Under the pieces are notes generated by a model. That model saw only the letters and a program-made list of their open reading frames with translations. It had not been told where the DNA came from and did no database searches. A program made the position numbers and the translations under genes. Below are positions 14,030-20,962 of a stretch of 29,498 nucleotides of DNA, piece after piece (the stretch's first letter is position 1; the number at the start of each line of letters is the position of its first letter). Source of the DNA: Scatosoma sp045127595 (GTDB lineage Bacteria; Bacillota; Clostridia; Christensenellales; Borkfalkiaceae); assembly GCA_045127595.1 (NCBI GenBank), contig JBGVQS010000020.1:1-29498 (forward strand), read 5' to 3'.

Positions 14030-15085
14030 TTAGGTATCCGATTCAAAAATAGATATTTGCCGTCTGGCTTTTAAGCTGGGCGTCATACCCATATGCGCAT
14101 AGCCGTCCTTTAAGCAAATTCTTCCGCGCGGCGTACGCGCAATAAAACCGAGCTGTAAAAGGTATGGCTCATATACGTCTTCGATCGTGTTTGCGTCTTC
14201 ATTGATGGTCGCCGCGAGCGTTTCCAAGCCCGTAGGACCGCCGCCGAATTTTTCAATCAATGCACGCAAAAGATTTCTATCCGTTTCGTCTAAACCCAGT
14301 TCGTCTATCTCCAAGCGCGCCAAAGCAAACCTTGCGTCTTCGCGTGTGATGACTTTGTTCCCTTTTACGAGAGAAAAGTCGCGCACCCGTTTCAAGAAAC
14401 GGTTCGCAATACGGGGCGTACCGCGGCTACGCCTTGCAATTTCCGCCGCCGCGTCCGATTCAATGGTAATCTCCAAAGCCCTCGCCGAGCGGCAAACAAT
14501 ATCTTGCAGCTCGTCAGGCGTATACATTTCCAAACGATTGATGATCCCAAAACGGTCGCGCAAGGGCGCGGCAAGCATGCCTACGCGCGTCGTCGCACCC
14601 ACTAGCGTAAATTTCTTTAACGGGAAACGGATATTCCGCGCGGACGGACCTTTGCCGACGATAATATCCAGCGCGTAATCTTCCATTGCGGAATACAAAA
14701 TTTCTTCTACAGAACGGTTCAAACGGTGGATTTCGTCAATAAATAAAACGTCCCCTTCGTTCAAGTTCGTCAAAATTGCCGCAAGATCCCCCGAACGCTC
14801 GATCGCAGGACCGCTCGTCAATTTAATGGAAACGCCTAACTCGTTGGCGATAATGTGGGAAAGAGTCGTTTTCCCCAACCCCGGGGGGCCGTATAACAAC
14901 ACGTGGTCAAGCGCGTCGCCCCGCGCTTTTGCCGCGGCTATATACACACCTAAATTTTCCTTGACCTTTTGCTGCCCGACGTAATCCGCCATGGTTTTGG
15001 GGCGAAGAACGTTTTCTTCTACGTCGTATTCCGTTCTTGTACTGACGACGAGATTATCTTCGCCGTAGCTTTCTTCTTCAAACAT
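14030..15085 (-). CDS. ruvB: Holliday junction DNA helicase RuvB
   Basis: This 351-residue AAA+ motor drives branch migration of Holliday junctions with RuvA. Visible are LRPKTMADYVGQQKVKENL, Walker A LLYGPPGLGKTTLS, Walker B LFIDEIHRLN, sensor GATTRVGMLAAPLRDRFG with the arginine finger, and the winged-helix C-terminal domain with TIEDVYEPYLLQLGFI and RTPRGR. The length is standard. AAGGGG lies before the ATG. The gene begins 10 bp after ruvA. Confidence 0.98.
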   Translation of the reverse strand: MFEEESYGEDNLVVSTRTEYDVEENVLRPKTMADYVGQQKVKENLGVYIAAAKARGDALDHVLLYGPPGLGKTTLSHIIANELGVSIKLTSGPAIERSGDLAAILTNLNEGDVLFIDEIHRLNRSVEEILYSAMEDYALDIIVGKGPSARNIRFPLKKFTLVGATTRVGMLAAPLRDRFGIINRLEMYTPDELQDIVCRSARALEITIESDAAAEIARRSRGTPRIANRFLKRVRDFSLVKGNKVITREDARFALARLEIDELGLDETDRNLLRALIEKFGGGPTGLETLAATINEDANTIEDVYEPYLLQLGFIARTPRGRICLKDGYAHMGMTPSLKARRQISIFESDT

Positions 15086-15095
15086 ACTCTACCCC

Positions 15096-15704
15096 TTATA
15101 CGCCTTGCAGCGCTTTCATAATAATATCTTCTACGGTCAACGCGCCCTTTTCATGCGCCTTTTTCACCGCTTGCACGCTCTCTACCTTGGTAAAGCCAAG
15201 CCCCATCAACGCCGCAACCGCTTCTTCGTCCTGCGCGGAAAGCTTGACCGTTTCGTTTTCTTTCGGCAAAGTCAATTCGTCTCCGCTCGCGCCAAGCACT
15301 TCCGCAGCGGAAATTTTTCCGTGCAGCTCCAAAATAATTTTTTCGGCTGTCTTTTTCCCAAGCCCTTTAACCGCTGACAAGCGTTTCACGTCCGCAGTCG
15401 CTATCGCCATCGCAAAATCGTCCGCGCTGAGCGCCGCCAAAATGGAAATGCCGAGCTTCGGACCAACCCCCGATACCGTAATCAGCTTTAAAAAGAGTTC
15501 CTTTTCTTTCGGGCTTGCAAAACCGAACAGGGTAACGCCGTCTTCTTTTACCTGTAAATGGGTGTATAATTCCGCGACTGCGCCCACCGTAAGCGTGCGA
15601 AACGCGCCGCCAGAACAATAGGCTTCATAGCCCACGCCGTTGACGTCTAAAATTACCGTTTCCGACGTTGTCGTCAATACCTTTCCCCGTAAATACGATA
15701 TCAT
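15096..15704 (-). CDS. ruvA: Holliday junction DNA helicase RuvA
   Basis: RuvA (202 residues) binds the four-way junction and loads RuvB. It starts with the OB-fold MISYLRGKVLTTTSETVILDVNGVGYE. The tandem helix-hairpin-helix region follows (LFLKLITVSGVGPKLGISIL and RLSAVKGLGKKTAEKIILEL). The C-terminal three-helix domain that contacts RuvB is after that (DEEAVAALMGLGFTKVESVQAV). GGAGTAAACGGAT gives the ribosome site and overlaps the end of ruvC, which stops 6 bp upstream. Confidence 0.98.
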   Translation of the reverse strand: MISYLRGKVLTTTSETVILDVNGVGYEAYCSGGAFRTLTVGAVAELYTHLQVKEDGVTLFGFASPKEKELFLKLITVSGVGPKLGISILAALSADDFAMAIATADVKRLSAVKGLGKKTAEKIILELHGKISAAEVLGASGDELTLPKENETVKLSAQDEEAVAALMGLGFTKVESVQAVKKAHEKGALTVEDIIMKALQGV

Positions 15705-15710
15705 ATCCGT

Positions 15711-16466
15711 TTACTCCTTTTTCTTGCTTGAACGCGTACCTGCCCCGCTCGTCTTTGTATTTTGGGGCATTTTCACCGTTGCGGAAGCACGTCCTACGCC
15801 CGTGATACCCGTAACCCCCGTCGCATTTTGCAGCGCCGTCATATTCGCCGCGGAGGAAAACCCTGCCGCGCTCTTTTTGCCGCGCGAACCTTTATTTGCG
15901 GACAGCATCAGCTCTTGATAAGCGTTCAACGGTTCGACGTTCGTATTTCTACCCTTTGTTCTCGTCATATTTCCAACGACAAACATATCCCCGAAACGAC
16001 TCGCCGAAGCGTGGCAAAGAGCAATCGCGAGCGCGTCCGCCGCGTCGTCGGGTTTGGGAATGGTCTGCAAATGCAATAGCGACGTTACTACCGATTGAAT
16101 TTGCCGTTTTTCCGCTCTGCCGTACCCCGTCAATGCCTGCTTGATTTGCATGGGGGTATATTCGTATAATTTTCCACACGCTTTTACGCAGGTCAACAGC
16201 GCAACGCCGCGCGCGTGCGCAACGGCAATCCCCGTCGTGATGTTCTTGGAGAAGAAAAGCTCTTCCATGGCTACTTCGTCCGGTTTATGCTTTTCCAAAA
16301 TTTTGGAAATCCCTTCTTCGAGCATGGCAAGCCGCACGGGCAAGCCTTCCTCTTTTGGAGTTACGACCACGCCGTAATCCACCGCGCGGCAGTTCCCGCG
16401 GGCGTCCTTTTCAATGACTCCGTACCCGAGCGTTGCAATCCCGGGGTCGATCCCCAAAATAATCAT
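15711..16466 (-). CDS. ruvC: Holliday junction resolvase RuvC with long low-complexity C-terminal tail
   Basis: RuvC cuts Holliday junctions symmetrically. The core (about residues 1-163) is normal: GIDPGIATLGYG with catalytic Asp7, MEELFFSKN with Glu68, and KPDDAADALAIALCH with Asp141 and Asp144. The family is usually 160-190 residues, but this protein has 251, adding an 88-residue tail rich in Ala, Thr, Gly, Ser, Asn and Lys and ending SSKKKE. The start was set at ATG 16466 (AAAGGAGT upstream, MIILGIDPG). A longer in-frame start adds 13 residues with no support. First gene of the ruv-queA operon. A copy of the GGGGCAGGTAC motif lies inside the tail (15737-15747). Confidence 0.95.
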   Translation of the reverse strand: MIILGIDPGIATLGYGVIEKDARGNCRAVDYGVVVTPKEEGLPVRLAMLEEGISKILEKHKPDEVAMEELFFSKNITTGIAVAHARGVALLTCVKACGKLYEYTPMQIKQALTGYGRAEKRQIQSVVTSLLHLQTIPKPDDAADALAIALCHASASRFGDMFVVGNMTRTKGRNTNVEPLNAYQELMLSANKGSRGKKSAAGFSSAANMTALQNATGVTGITGVGRASATVKMPQNTKTSGAGTRSSKKKE

Positions 16467-16495
16467 AGCCGACTCCTTTTTTTCTTCACTATTGT

Positions 16496-16524
16496 ATTGT
16501 ACCAAACCTTACGGCAAATGTCAA
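16496..16524 (-). promoter_or_regulatory. Promoter of the ruvCAB-queA operon
   Basis: Minus strand -35 TTGACA (16524-16519), 17-bp spacer, -10 TACAAT (16501-16496). The leader to the ruvC ATG is about 24 nt. Confidence 0.8.
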
Positions 16525-16525
16525 G

Positions 16526-16540
16526 CTTAACCGCGGTTTA
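16526..16540. promoter_or_regulatory. TTAACC-NN-GGTTTA palindrome abutting the ruvC promoter
   Basis: CTTAACCGCGGTTTA shares 14 of 15 bases with the perfect feo leader palindrome (12218-12233) and lies 1 bp upstream of the ruvC -35. It is a candidate third site for the same regulator. It is nearest to ruvC, and the next gene on the other side (16737) has its promoter 65 bp away. Confidence 0.55.
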
Positions 16541-16606
16541 CTTTCTTCGTTATCAAAAAAAATGAATTTTTTTAAAAAAAGTTATCAAAAAAGTGGCACT
16601 CAGCCG

Positions 16607-16634
16607 TTGACAAATAAAAAATACGTGTTATACT
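16607..16634 (+). promoter_or_regulatory. Promoter of the small 16737 gene
   Basis: TTGACA (16607-16612), 16-bp spacer, TATACT (16629-16634). The leader is about 95 nt and contains a stem GCGAAAAA/TTTTTCGC (16657-16664 with 16673-16680). No known riboswitch was recognised in it. Confidence 0.6.
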
Positions 16635-16736
16635 GTTCTCGCGACGGACGGAAAAAGCGAAAAATCATCCCCTTTTTCGCCGAGCAGCGTTCCTTTTTTA
16701 CGCGCCCTAAACAAGCCGAAAAGGAGGATATGAAAA

Positions 16737-16934
16737 ATGAAGAATAAAATCAGAAAGCTGTTCCACTATCTGTCCCGTTTTGAAGTACTCCTTTTGGGAT
16801 TACTTGAAAAATTGATTTGCGGTTTGATCAAGAAGCTGACGGGGTTTTCCTGCGCCCTTTCGCAAACCATCGATCGCATTACGACTGCTTGCAACGAGTT
16901 TCTCGATAATTGCAAAGCGCTTACAACAAAATAG
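16737..16934 (+). CDS. Small 65-residue protein of unknown function
   Basis: This was not recognised. The 65-residue protein has a basic start (MKNKIRKLFHYLSRF), a hydrophobic/amphipathic helix (EVLLLGLLEKLICGLIKKL) and a second half with three spaced Cys (CALSQTIDRITTAC, then DNCKALTTK). GGAGG lies 8 nt before this ATG. An earlier ATG 7 nt upstream in another frame gives only a five-codon peptide (MKNEE) that ends inside it, which could couple translation. It has its own promoter, a long leader and terminator hairpins after it, so it is a standalone transcription unit. A membrane-surface peptide is possible. Confidence 0.6.
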   Translation: MKNKIRKLFHYLSRFEVLLLGLLEKLICGLIKKLTGFSCALSQTIDRITTACNEFLDNCKALTTK

Positions 16935-16938
16935 GAAC

Positions 16939-17000
16939 TTTGCGTTCTCCCCAAACGCAAAACCAACGCGCCGCTCCGTTTAAAGGGCGGTTTTCTCTTT
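16939..17000 (+). terminator. Double hairpin ending the 16737 transcript
   Basis: TTTGCGTT (16939-16946) pairs with AACGCAAA (16954-16961). Then CCGCTCC and GGGCGG (16971-16990) form a second stem with a one-base bulge, followed by TTTTCTCTTT. Confidence 0.6.
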
Positions 17001-17023
17001 ATATAATTTTGTAGTGAATAGCA

Positions 17024-17068
17024 TAAAAAAAGAACGCCGTTGCGAAATCCGCCCGACGCTCTTTTTTT
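17024..17068. terminator. Bidirectional terminator downstream of the ferredoxin
   Basis: AGAACGCCG (17031-17039) pairs with CGACGCTCT (17054-17062), including G-T pairs. A-runs on the left and T-runs on the right give a U-tract in either direction. It is 8 bp past the ferredoxin stop on the minus strand. Confidence 0.75.
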
Positions 17069-17075
17069 CTTTGGA

Positions 17076-17249
17076 TTATTCCACTTTGATCGCACCAACG
17101 GGGCAACCGTCTTCGCATGCGCCGCAATCAACGCATTCGTCGTTGATCACGTAGATGCCCTTCGCTTCGTCCAAAACGATCGCACCAACAGGGCAGGTAT
17201 CTGCGCAAGCGCCGCAAGCAATACATTCGTTCGTAATTACGTGTGCCAT
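17076..17249 (-). CDS. 2[4Fe-4S] ferredoxin
   Basis: This 57-residue electron carrier has two classical CxxCxxCxxxCP clusters (CIACGACADTCPVGA and CVDCGACEDGCPVGA), beginning MAHVITNE as in clostridial ferredoxins. The start was chosen at 17249 because GGAGGAT lies 6 nt upstream; an in-frame TTG 24 bp earlier would overlap that ribosome site. It has its own promoter and lies 85 bp downstream of the cysteine desulfurase, whose product supplies sulfur for Fe-S clusters. Bases near 17186 resemble the recurring motif, but only because of the CPVGA codons. Confidence 0.96.
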   Translation of the reverse strand: MAHVITNECIACGACADTCPVGAIVLDEAKGIYVINDECVDCGACEDGCPVGAIKVE

Positions 17250-17287
17250 TTTATTATCCTCCGATTTTTTCAATTTTAACTGTTTTC

Positions 17288-17316
17288 ATTATAACACTTT
17301 TTTTTCGATTAGTAAA
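17288..17316 (-). promoter_or_regulatory. Ferredoxin promoter
   Basis: Minus strand -10 TATAAT (17293-17288), a 17-bp spacer, and a weak -35 TTTACT (17316-17311). It lies in the AT-rich gap after the cysteine desulfurase. Confidence 0.6.
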
Positions 17317-17334
17317 AGGTTTCGCGGGGATTTT

Positions 17335-18477
17335 TTAAAATTTTCTCAATTTTTTAACCGTTTCCACCGTCCATTCCGCCGCACGGTCGATTTCCGCAAG
17401 CGTGTTGTCTTTCCCAAAACTAAACCGAATCGACGCCCGCGCTTCCCTTTCCGAAAGCCCCATCGCCGTTAAAACGTGGCTCGGTTTGATTGACGCGCTC
17501 GCACAAGCGGACCCCGCAGCTACGCATACGCCGTGTAAATCCATATTGAACAGGAAATCCTCGTTTCGAATCCCGTCAAAGCGCACGTTGAGCACCGCGG
17601 CAAGCGTTTCTTCTCCCCCGCCGTTGATATGCACGCCGTCCAACATAGAAAGCTTTTGCAAAAACCGCGTTTTCAATGCCTGCAAATGTGCGTTTCGCGC
17701 TTGCATAGAAGCACACGTCCGCTCGTAAGCAGCCGCAAAGCCCACAACGGACGGAACGTTCGTCGTTCCACCGCGCAAGCCCCGCTCCTGCTCTCCGCCC
17801 ACGGTAAACTTCTCAATCTTTACACCGCTTTTGATATACAGTACGCCGCAGCCCTTCGGACCAAAAAATTTATGGGAAGAAAAGGAAAGCAAATCCGCGT
17901 TGAGCGTTTTTACGTCAAGCGGACGATAAGGCGCAAACTGCACCGCGTCGGTAAAAAATAACGCGCCCTTTTCATGCGCAATTTTCTCCGCTTGCGAAAT
18001 GGGTTGCAGCACCCCCGTTTCATTGTTTGCCGCCATCAAAGCAACGATTGCCGTGTTGTCGTCAATGAGCGTTTCAAGTGCGTTCAACGCAACCCTGCCC
18101 CCGTCGTTTACGGGTAAATACACAATTTCAAAGCCTTCTTTTTTTAACTTTTCCGCGCTCTCTAATACCGCGTGGTGTTCGACTGCGGATACAACCACGC
18201 GCGTTCTGCCTTTTGCTTTTTGCGCATATGCCCCCCCGACAAGCGCCCAGTTATCGCTTTCCGTACCGCCGGAAGTAAAATAAATTTCGCTCGGCTTTGC
18301 CCCGATACGCGCCGCGATTGAATCGCGCGCGGAATCCACCGCTTGCATGGCTTTTCTGCCCAACGCATGCGGAGAATCGGCATTCCCGAAATTTTCCGTG
18401 AAATAGGGAAGCATTTTTTCTAACACTTCTGCATCCAGCGGCGTTGTTGCCGCGTGGTCGAGATAAATTCGTTCCAT
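17335..18477 (-). CDS. Cysteine desulfurase (NifS/IscS family)
   Basis: This 380-residue PLP enzyme removes sulfur from cysteine for Fe-S clusters and tRNA thiolation. It begins MERIYLDHAATTPLD. Further marks are FTSGGTESDNWAL (residues 68-79), SAVEHHAVLES with the stacking His101, FTDAVQ with Asp177, SSHKFFGPKG with PLP-lysine 203, and AAGSACASA with catalytic Cys325. The Cys loop is of the group I (IscS/NifS) type. No IscU scaffold follows here. The start at 18477 was chosen over an in-frame start 51 bp upstream that overlaps the promoter. The ribosome site (GAGG) is weak. Codons at 18094-18109 hold a copy of the recurring motif. Confidence 0.95.
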   Translation of the reverse strand: MERIYLDHAATTPLDAEVLEKMLPYFTENFGNADSPHALGRKAMQAVDSARDSIAARIGAKPSEIYFTSGGTESDNWALVGGAYAQKAKGRTRVVVSAVEHHAVLESAEKLKKEGFEIVYLPVNDGGRVALNALETLIDDNTAIVALMAANNETGVLQPISQAEKIAHEKGALFFTDAVQFAPYRPLDVKTLNADLLSFSSHKFFGPKGCGVLYIKSGVKIEKFTVGGEQERGLRGGTTNVPSVVGFAAAYERTCASMQARNAHLQALKTRFLQKLSMLDGVHINGGGEETLAAVLNVRFDGIRNEDFLFNMDLHGVCVAAGSACASASIKPSHVLTAMGLSEREARASIRFSFGKDNTLAEIDRAAEWTVETVKKLRKF

Positions 18478-18499
18478 TGTTTCGTCCTCTACCTTATCT

Positions 18500-18528
18500 A
18501 TTATAAACCCTTTTTTCTCCTTTGTCAA
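18500..18528 (-). promoter_or_regulatory. Promoter of the cysteine desulfurase
   Basis: Minus strand TTGACA (18528-18523), 17-bp spacer, TATAAT (18505-18500). Leader of about 16 nt. The 18530-18649 stretch to its right is AT-rich, with no gene and no strong structure seen. Confidence 0.85.
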
Positions 18529-18649
18529 CCGACGGAGTATTTTTTATGTTTTTTTAGACGAAAAGCCTTTTTTCTTTTTAAAACAGCAAGACGAACGGGC
18601 ATTTTATAAAAAAAATCAAAAAAAATTAAAACTTTTTTCAAAAAACCCC

Positions 18650-18678
18650 TTGAAAAGTGTTAAAAAATATAATATAAT
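18650..18678 (+). promoter_or_regulatory. Promoter of the EF-G-like gene
   Basis: TTGAAA (18650-18655), 17-bp spacer, TATAAT (18673-18678). Predicted start near 18685, right at the foot of a long hairpin. Confidence 0.8.
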
Positions 18679-18686
18679 GATTGCAA

Positions 18687-18749
18687 TTATCGGTTTCTTG
18701 TAAAAACTTGCCAAATCGGAGCAAGATTTTACGCCCCACCAACCGATAA
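18687..18749 (+). promoter_or_regulatory. Structured 5' leader hairpin of the EF-G-like gene
   Basis: TTATCGGTT (18687-18695) pairs with AACCGATAA (18741-18749). GTAAAA (18700-18705) pairs with TTTTAC (18727-18732). CTTGC (18707-18711) pairs with GCAAG (18721-18725). This leaves one internal loop (TCTT opposite GCCCCACC), an A/A mismatch and a 9-nt terminal loop. No U-tract follows, so it is not a terminator. The GCCCC of the internal loop is complementary to the GGGGG ribosome site at 18767-18771, so it could mask it. It matches no riboswitch class I know. Confidence 0.6.
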
Positions 18750-18780
18750 AAATCTATATAAACTTAGGGGGATTTTTATT

Positions 18781-20841
18781 ATGAGTATCAATGGAGAAAA
18801 CATCCGCAACATTGCGGTTGTAGGGCACAGCGGCGAAGGTAAAACAACGCTTGTGGAAGCAATGCTGTATAACGGCGGTGCAATTGACCGTATGGGCAAA
18901 GTAACGGACGGCACGACCGTTTCCGATTACGACGATCTTGAAAAAGCGAAAAAGATGTCCATCTACGCGTCCGCTTCCTATCTTACGTGGAAAGACGTTA
19001 AGGTAAACCTGCTCGACTTGCCCGGATATTACGATTTTGAAGGCGAACGCAGCGCAGGACTTCGCGCGGCAGGCGGCGCGCTCCTTGTTATCGGCGCAAA
19101 CGGCGTTATTCCCATCGGTGCGGAATCGATCGTTGATTATTGCTTGAAGCTTGGGAAACCGCTCATTATCTTTATCAACGGTATGGATAAGGAAAATGCG
19201 GATTATTTCGGCACGGTACAAGCGTTAAGAGCGAAATATGCAGGGAAGCTCGCTCCCATTCAAATTCCTATTATGGAAGGGGGCAAAATGCAAGGCTGCA
19301 TCAACGCTTTGCAGGAAAGAGCGTACCTTTTCAAAGAAGGCGGACCGCAGGAAATTCCCATTCCCGAAAACATGAAAGCGGACGTTGCGGATATGCAAGC
19401 TTCCTTGATGGAAACGGCGGCGGAAAACGACGAAATCTTGCTTGATAAATATTTCGAAACGGGCGAACTTACCCGCGAAGAAACAATCCGCGGTATCCGT
19501 ATCGGTATCGCTTCCGTCAATACCATTCCCGTCATGGCTGGTTCGGCGCTTCAAAACCGCGGCGTTATTAACCTTCTCAACGAAATCGTTACCTATATGC
19601 CCCAAGCGCGTGAACGTTTGAACACGATGGTAGAAGATCTTTCCGCGAATGGGAAAATGTTCTCTCTCCGTACCGACGAAGACGCTCCTTTCGCAGCGCA
19701 GGTATTTAAGACGGTTATCGACCCTTATTCGGGTAAGCTTAGCTATATCAAGAGCTTCCGCGGCGTTTTAAAGAGCGGTTCTACCGTTTGGAACGCAAAC
19801 ACCGAAACGGAAGAACGTATCGGTCAGATCTACGTGCTTCGCGGTAAGAAAATGGAAGCGGTCGATCAGCTCGCAGCGGGCGACATCGGCGCGGTAAATA
19901 AACTCGGTAACACCAACACGGGCGACACCCTTTGCGATTTGAACGCGAAAGTAAAATTCTCCCCTATCCATTTCCCGAAGCCTACCCTCTTTATGTCGGT
20001 AAGTGCGGAAAAGAAAGGCGAAGAAGACAAGGTTTTCGCAGGGCTTGCGAAGCTCCGTGAAGAAGATTATACCTTCTCGATTGAAAAGAACGCGGAAACG
20101 AGCGAAATGATTATCGGCGGTCAAGGGGATATTCAGCTTGAACTGCTTGCAAAGAAAGTAAAGGCGCGTTACGGCGTTGATTTGAAGCTTTCCGAACCGA
20201 AGATCGCTTATCGCGAAACGATCCGCGGCACGGCGGAAGCGGAAGGCAAACACAAGAAACAATCGGGCGGCCACGGTCAGTACGGACATTGTAAGATCCG
20301 TTTCTCGCCTACGGAAGAAGAATTCGTATTTGAAGAAGAAGTCGTTGGCGGCGCTGTTCCCAAGAACTACTTCCCCGCAGTAGAAAAAGGCTTGCGTGAA
20401 AGCATGGAACACGGACCTTTGGCAGGATATCCCGTAGTCGGCTTGAAAGCAGTTCTTTACGACGGAAGCTATCATGACGTTGACTCGAACGAACTTTCCT
20501 TCAAGATGGCGGCTTCGCTTGCGTATAAGGAAGGCTTGAAGAATGCGAAACCCGTACTTCTTGAACCCATCTACCGTTTGAAGATCGCCGTACCCGGGGA
20601 TTATCTCGGCGACGTTATGGGCGACATCAATAAACGCCGCGGCCGTATCATGGGTACGGATACCGAAGGAGAAACCTCTATCATCAGCGCGGAAGTTCCG
20701 CAATCTGAAATCAAGCAATATACGATGGAACTTCGTTCCTTGACGCGCGGCAGCGGTAAGTTCGTGTCTGAATTCTTAGGCTATGAAGACGTTCCGCCTA
20801 TGCTCGTGGATAAGATTATTGCCGATTCGCAAAAGGCTTAA
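18781..20841 (+). CDS. EF-G-like translational GTPase (FusA2 type)
   Basis: This 686-residue protein has the five-domain EF-G architecture but belongs to the paralogous EF-G-like group rather than the housekeeping translocase. Evidence is G1 GHSGEGKTT (15-23), G3 DLPGYYDF (79-86, with Tyr83 where EF-G has its catalytic His), FRGVLKSGSTVW in domain II, and GGHGQYGHCKI in domain IV. LEPIYRLKIAVPGDYLGDVMGDINKRRGRI lies in domain V. G4 reads NGMD (133-136) rather than NKMD, an unusual loss of the guanine-stacking lysine. AGGGGG lies upstream. It is monocistronic, with its own promoter, structured leader and strong terminator. Confidence 0.92.
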   Translation: MSINGENIRNIAVVGHSGEGKTTLVEAMLYNGGAIDRMGKVTDGTTVSDYDDLEKAKKMSIYASASYLTWKDVKVNLLDLPGYYDFEGERSAGLRAAGGALLVIGANGVIPIGAESIVDYCLKLGKPLIIFINGMDKENADYFGTVQALRAKYAGKLAPIQIPIMEGGKMQGCINALQERAYLFKEGGPQEIPIPENMKADVADMQASLMETAAENDEILLDKYFETGELTREETIRGIRIGIASVNTIPVMAGSALQNRGVINLLNEIVTYMPQARERLNTMVEDLSANGKMFSLRTDEDAPFAAQVFKTVIDPYSGKLSYIKSFRGVLKSGSTVWNANTETEERIGQIYVLRGKKMEAVDQLAAGDIGAVNKLGNTNTGDTLCDLNAKVKFSPIHFPKPTLFMSVSAEKKGEEDKVFAGLAKLREEDYTFSIEKNAETSEMIIGGQGDIQLELLAKKVKARYGVDLKLSEPKIAYRETIRGTAEAEGKHKKQSGGHGQYGHCKIRFSPTEEEFVFEEEVVGGAVPKNYFPAVEKGLRESMEHGPLAGYPVVGLKAVLYDGSYHDVDSNELSFKMAASLAYKEGLKNAKPVLLEPIYRLKIAVPGDYLGDVMGDINKRRGRIMGTDTEGETSIISAEVPQSEIKQYTMELRSLTRGSGKFVSEFLGYEDVPPMLVDKIIADSQKA

Positions 20842-20857
20842 GTCTTTTGTATAGTTC

Positions 20858-20896
20858 GAAAGCCTTTCGGATCCCCCTCCGAAAGGCTTTCTTTTT
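20858..20896 (+). terminator. Terminator of the EF-G-like gene
   Basis: GAAAGCCTTTCGGA (20858-20871) pairs perfectly with TCCGAAAGGCTTTC (20878-20891) around TCCCCC, followed by TTTTT. Confidence 0.9.
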
Positions 20897-20927
20897 GCGT
20901 TCAAGATAGAACGGATCATATAATTTC

Positions 20928-20956
20928 TTGCTTTTTTATGCGGAATATGCTATACT
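20928..20956 (+). promoter_or_regulatory. Promoter giving leaderless PAP2 mRNA
   Basis: TTGCTT (20928-20933), 17-bp spacer, TATACT (20951-20956). Six bases (TGCTTT) separate the -10 from ATG 20963, so +1 is the A of the start codon. Confidence 0.75.
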
Positions 20957-20962
20957 TGCTTT

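Noticed and set aside
17186..17196. GGGCAGGTAT near the ferredoxin as a tenth copy of the dispersed motif
   Set aside because: It lacks the fourth G and arises from the codons of the conserved CPVGA cluster motif.
19768..20718. 316-codon open frame antisense to the EF-G-like gene
   Set aside because: It mirrors the codon phase of the real gene, has no ribosome site, and its Phe/Arg-rich product has no recognisable domain.
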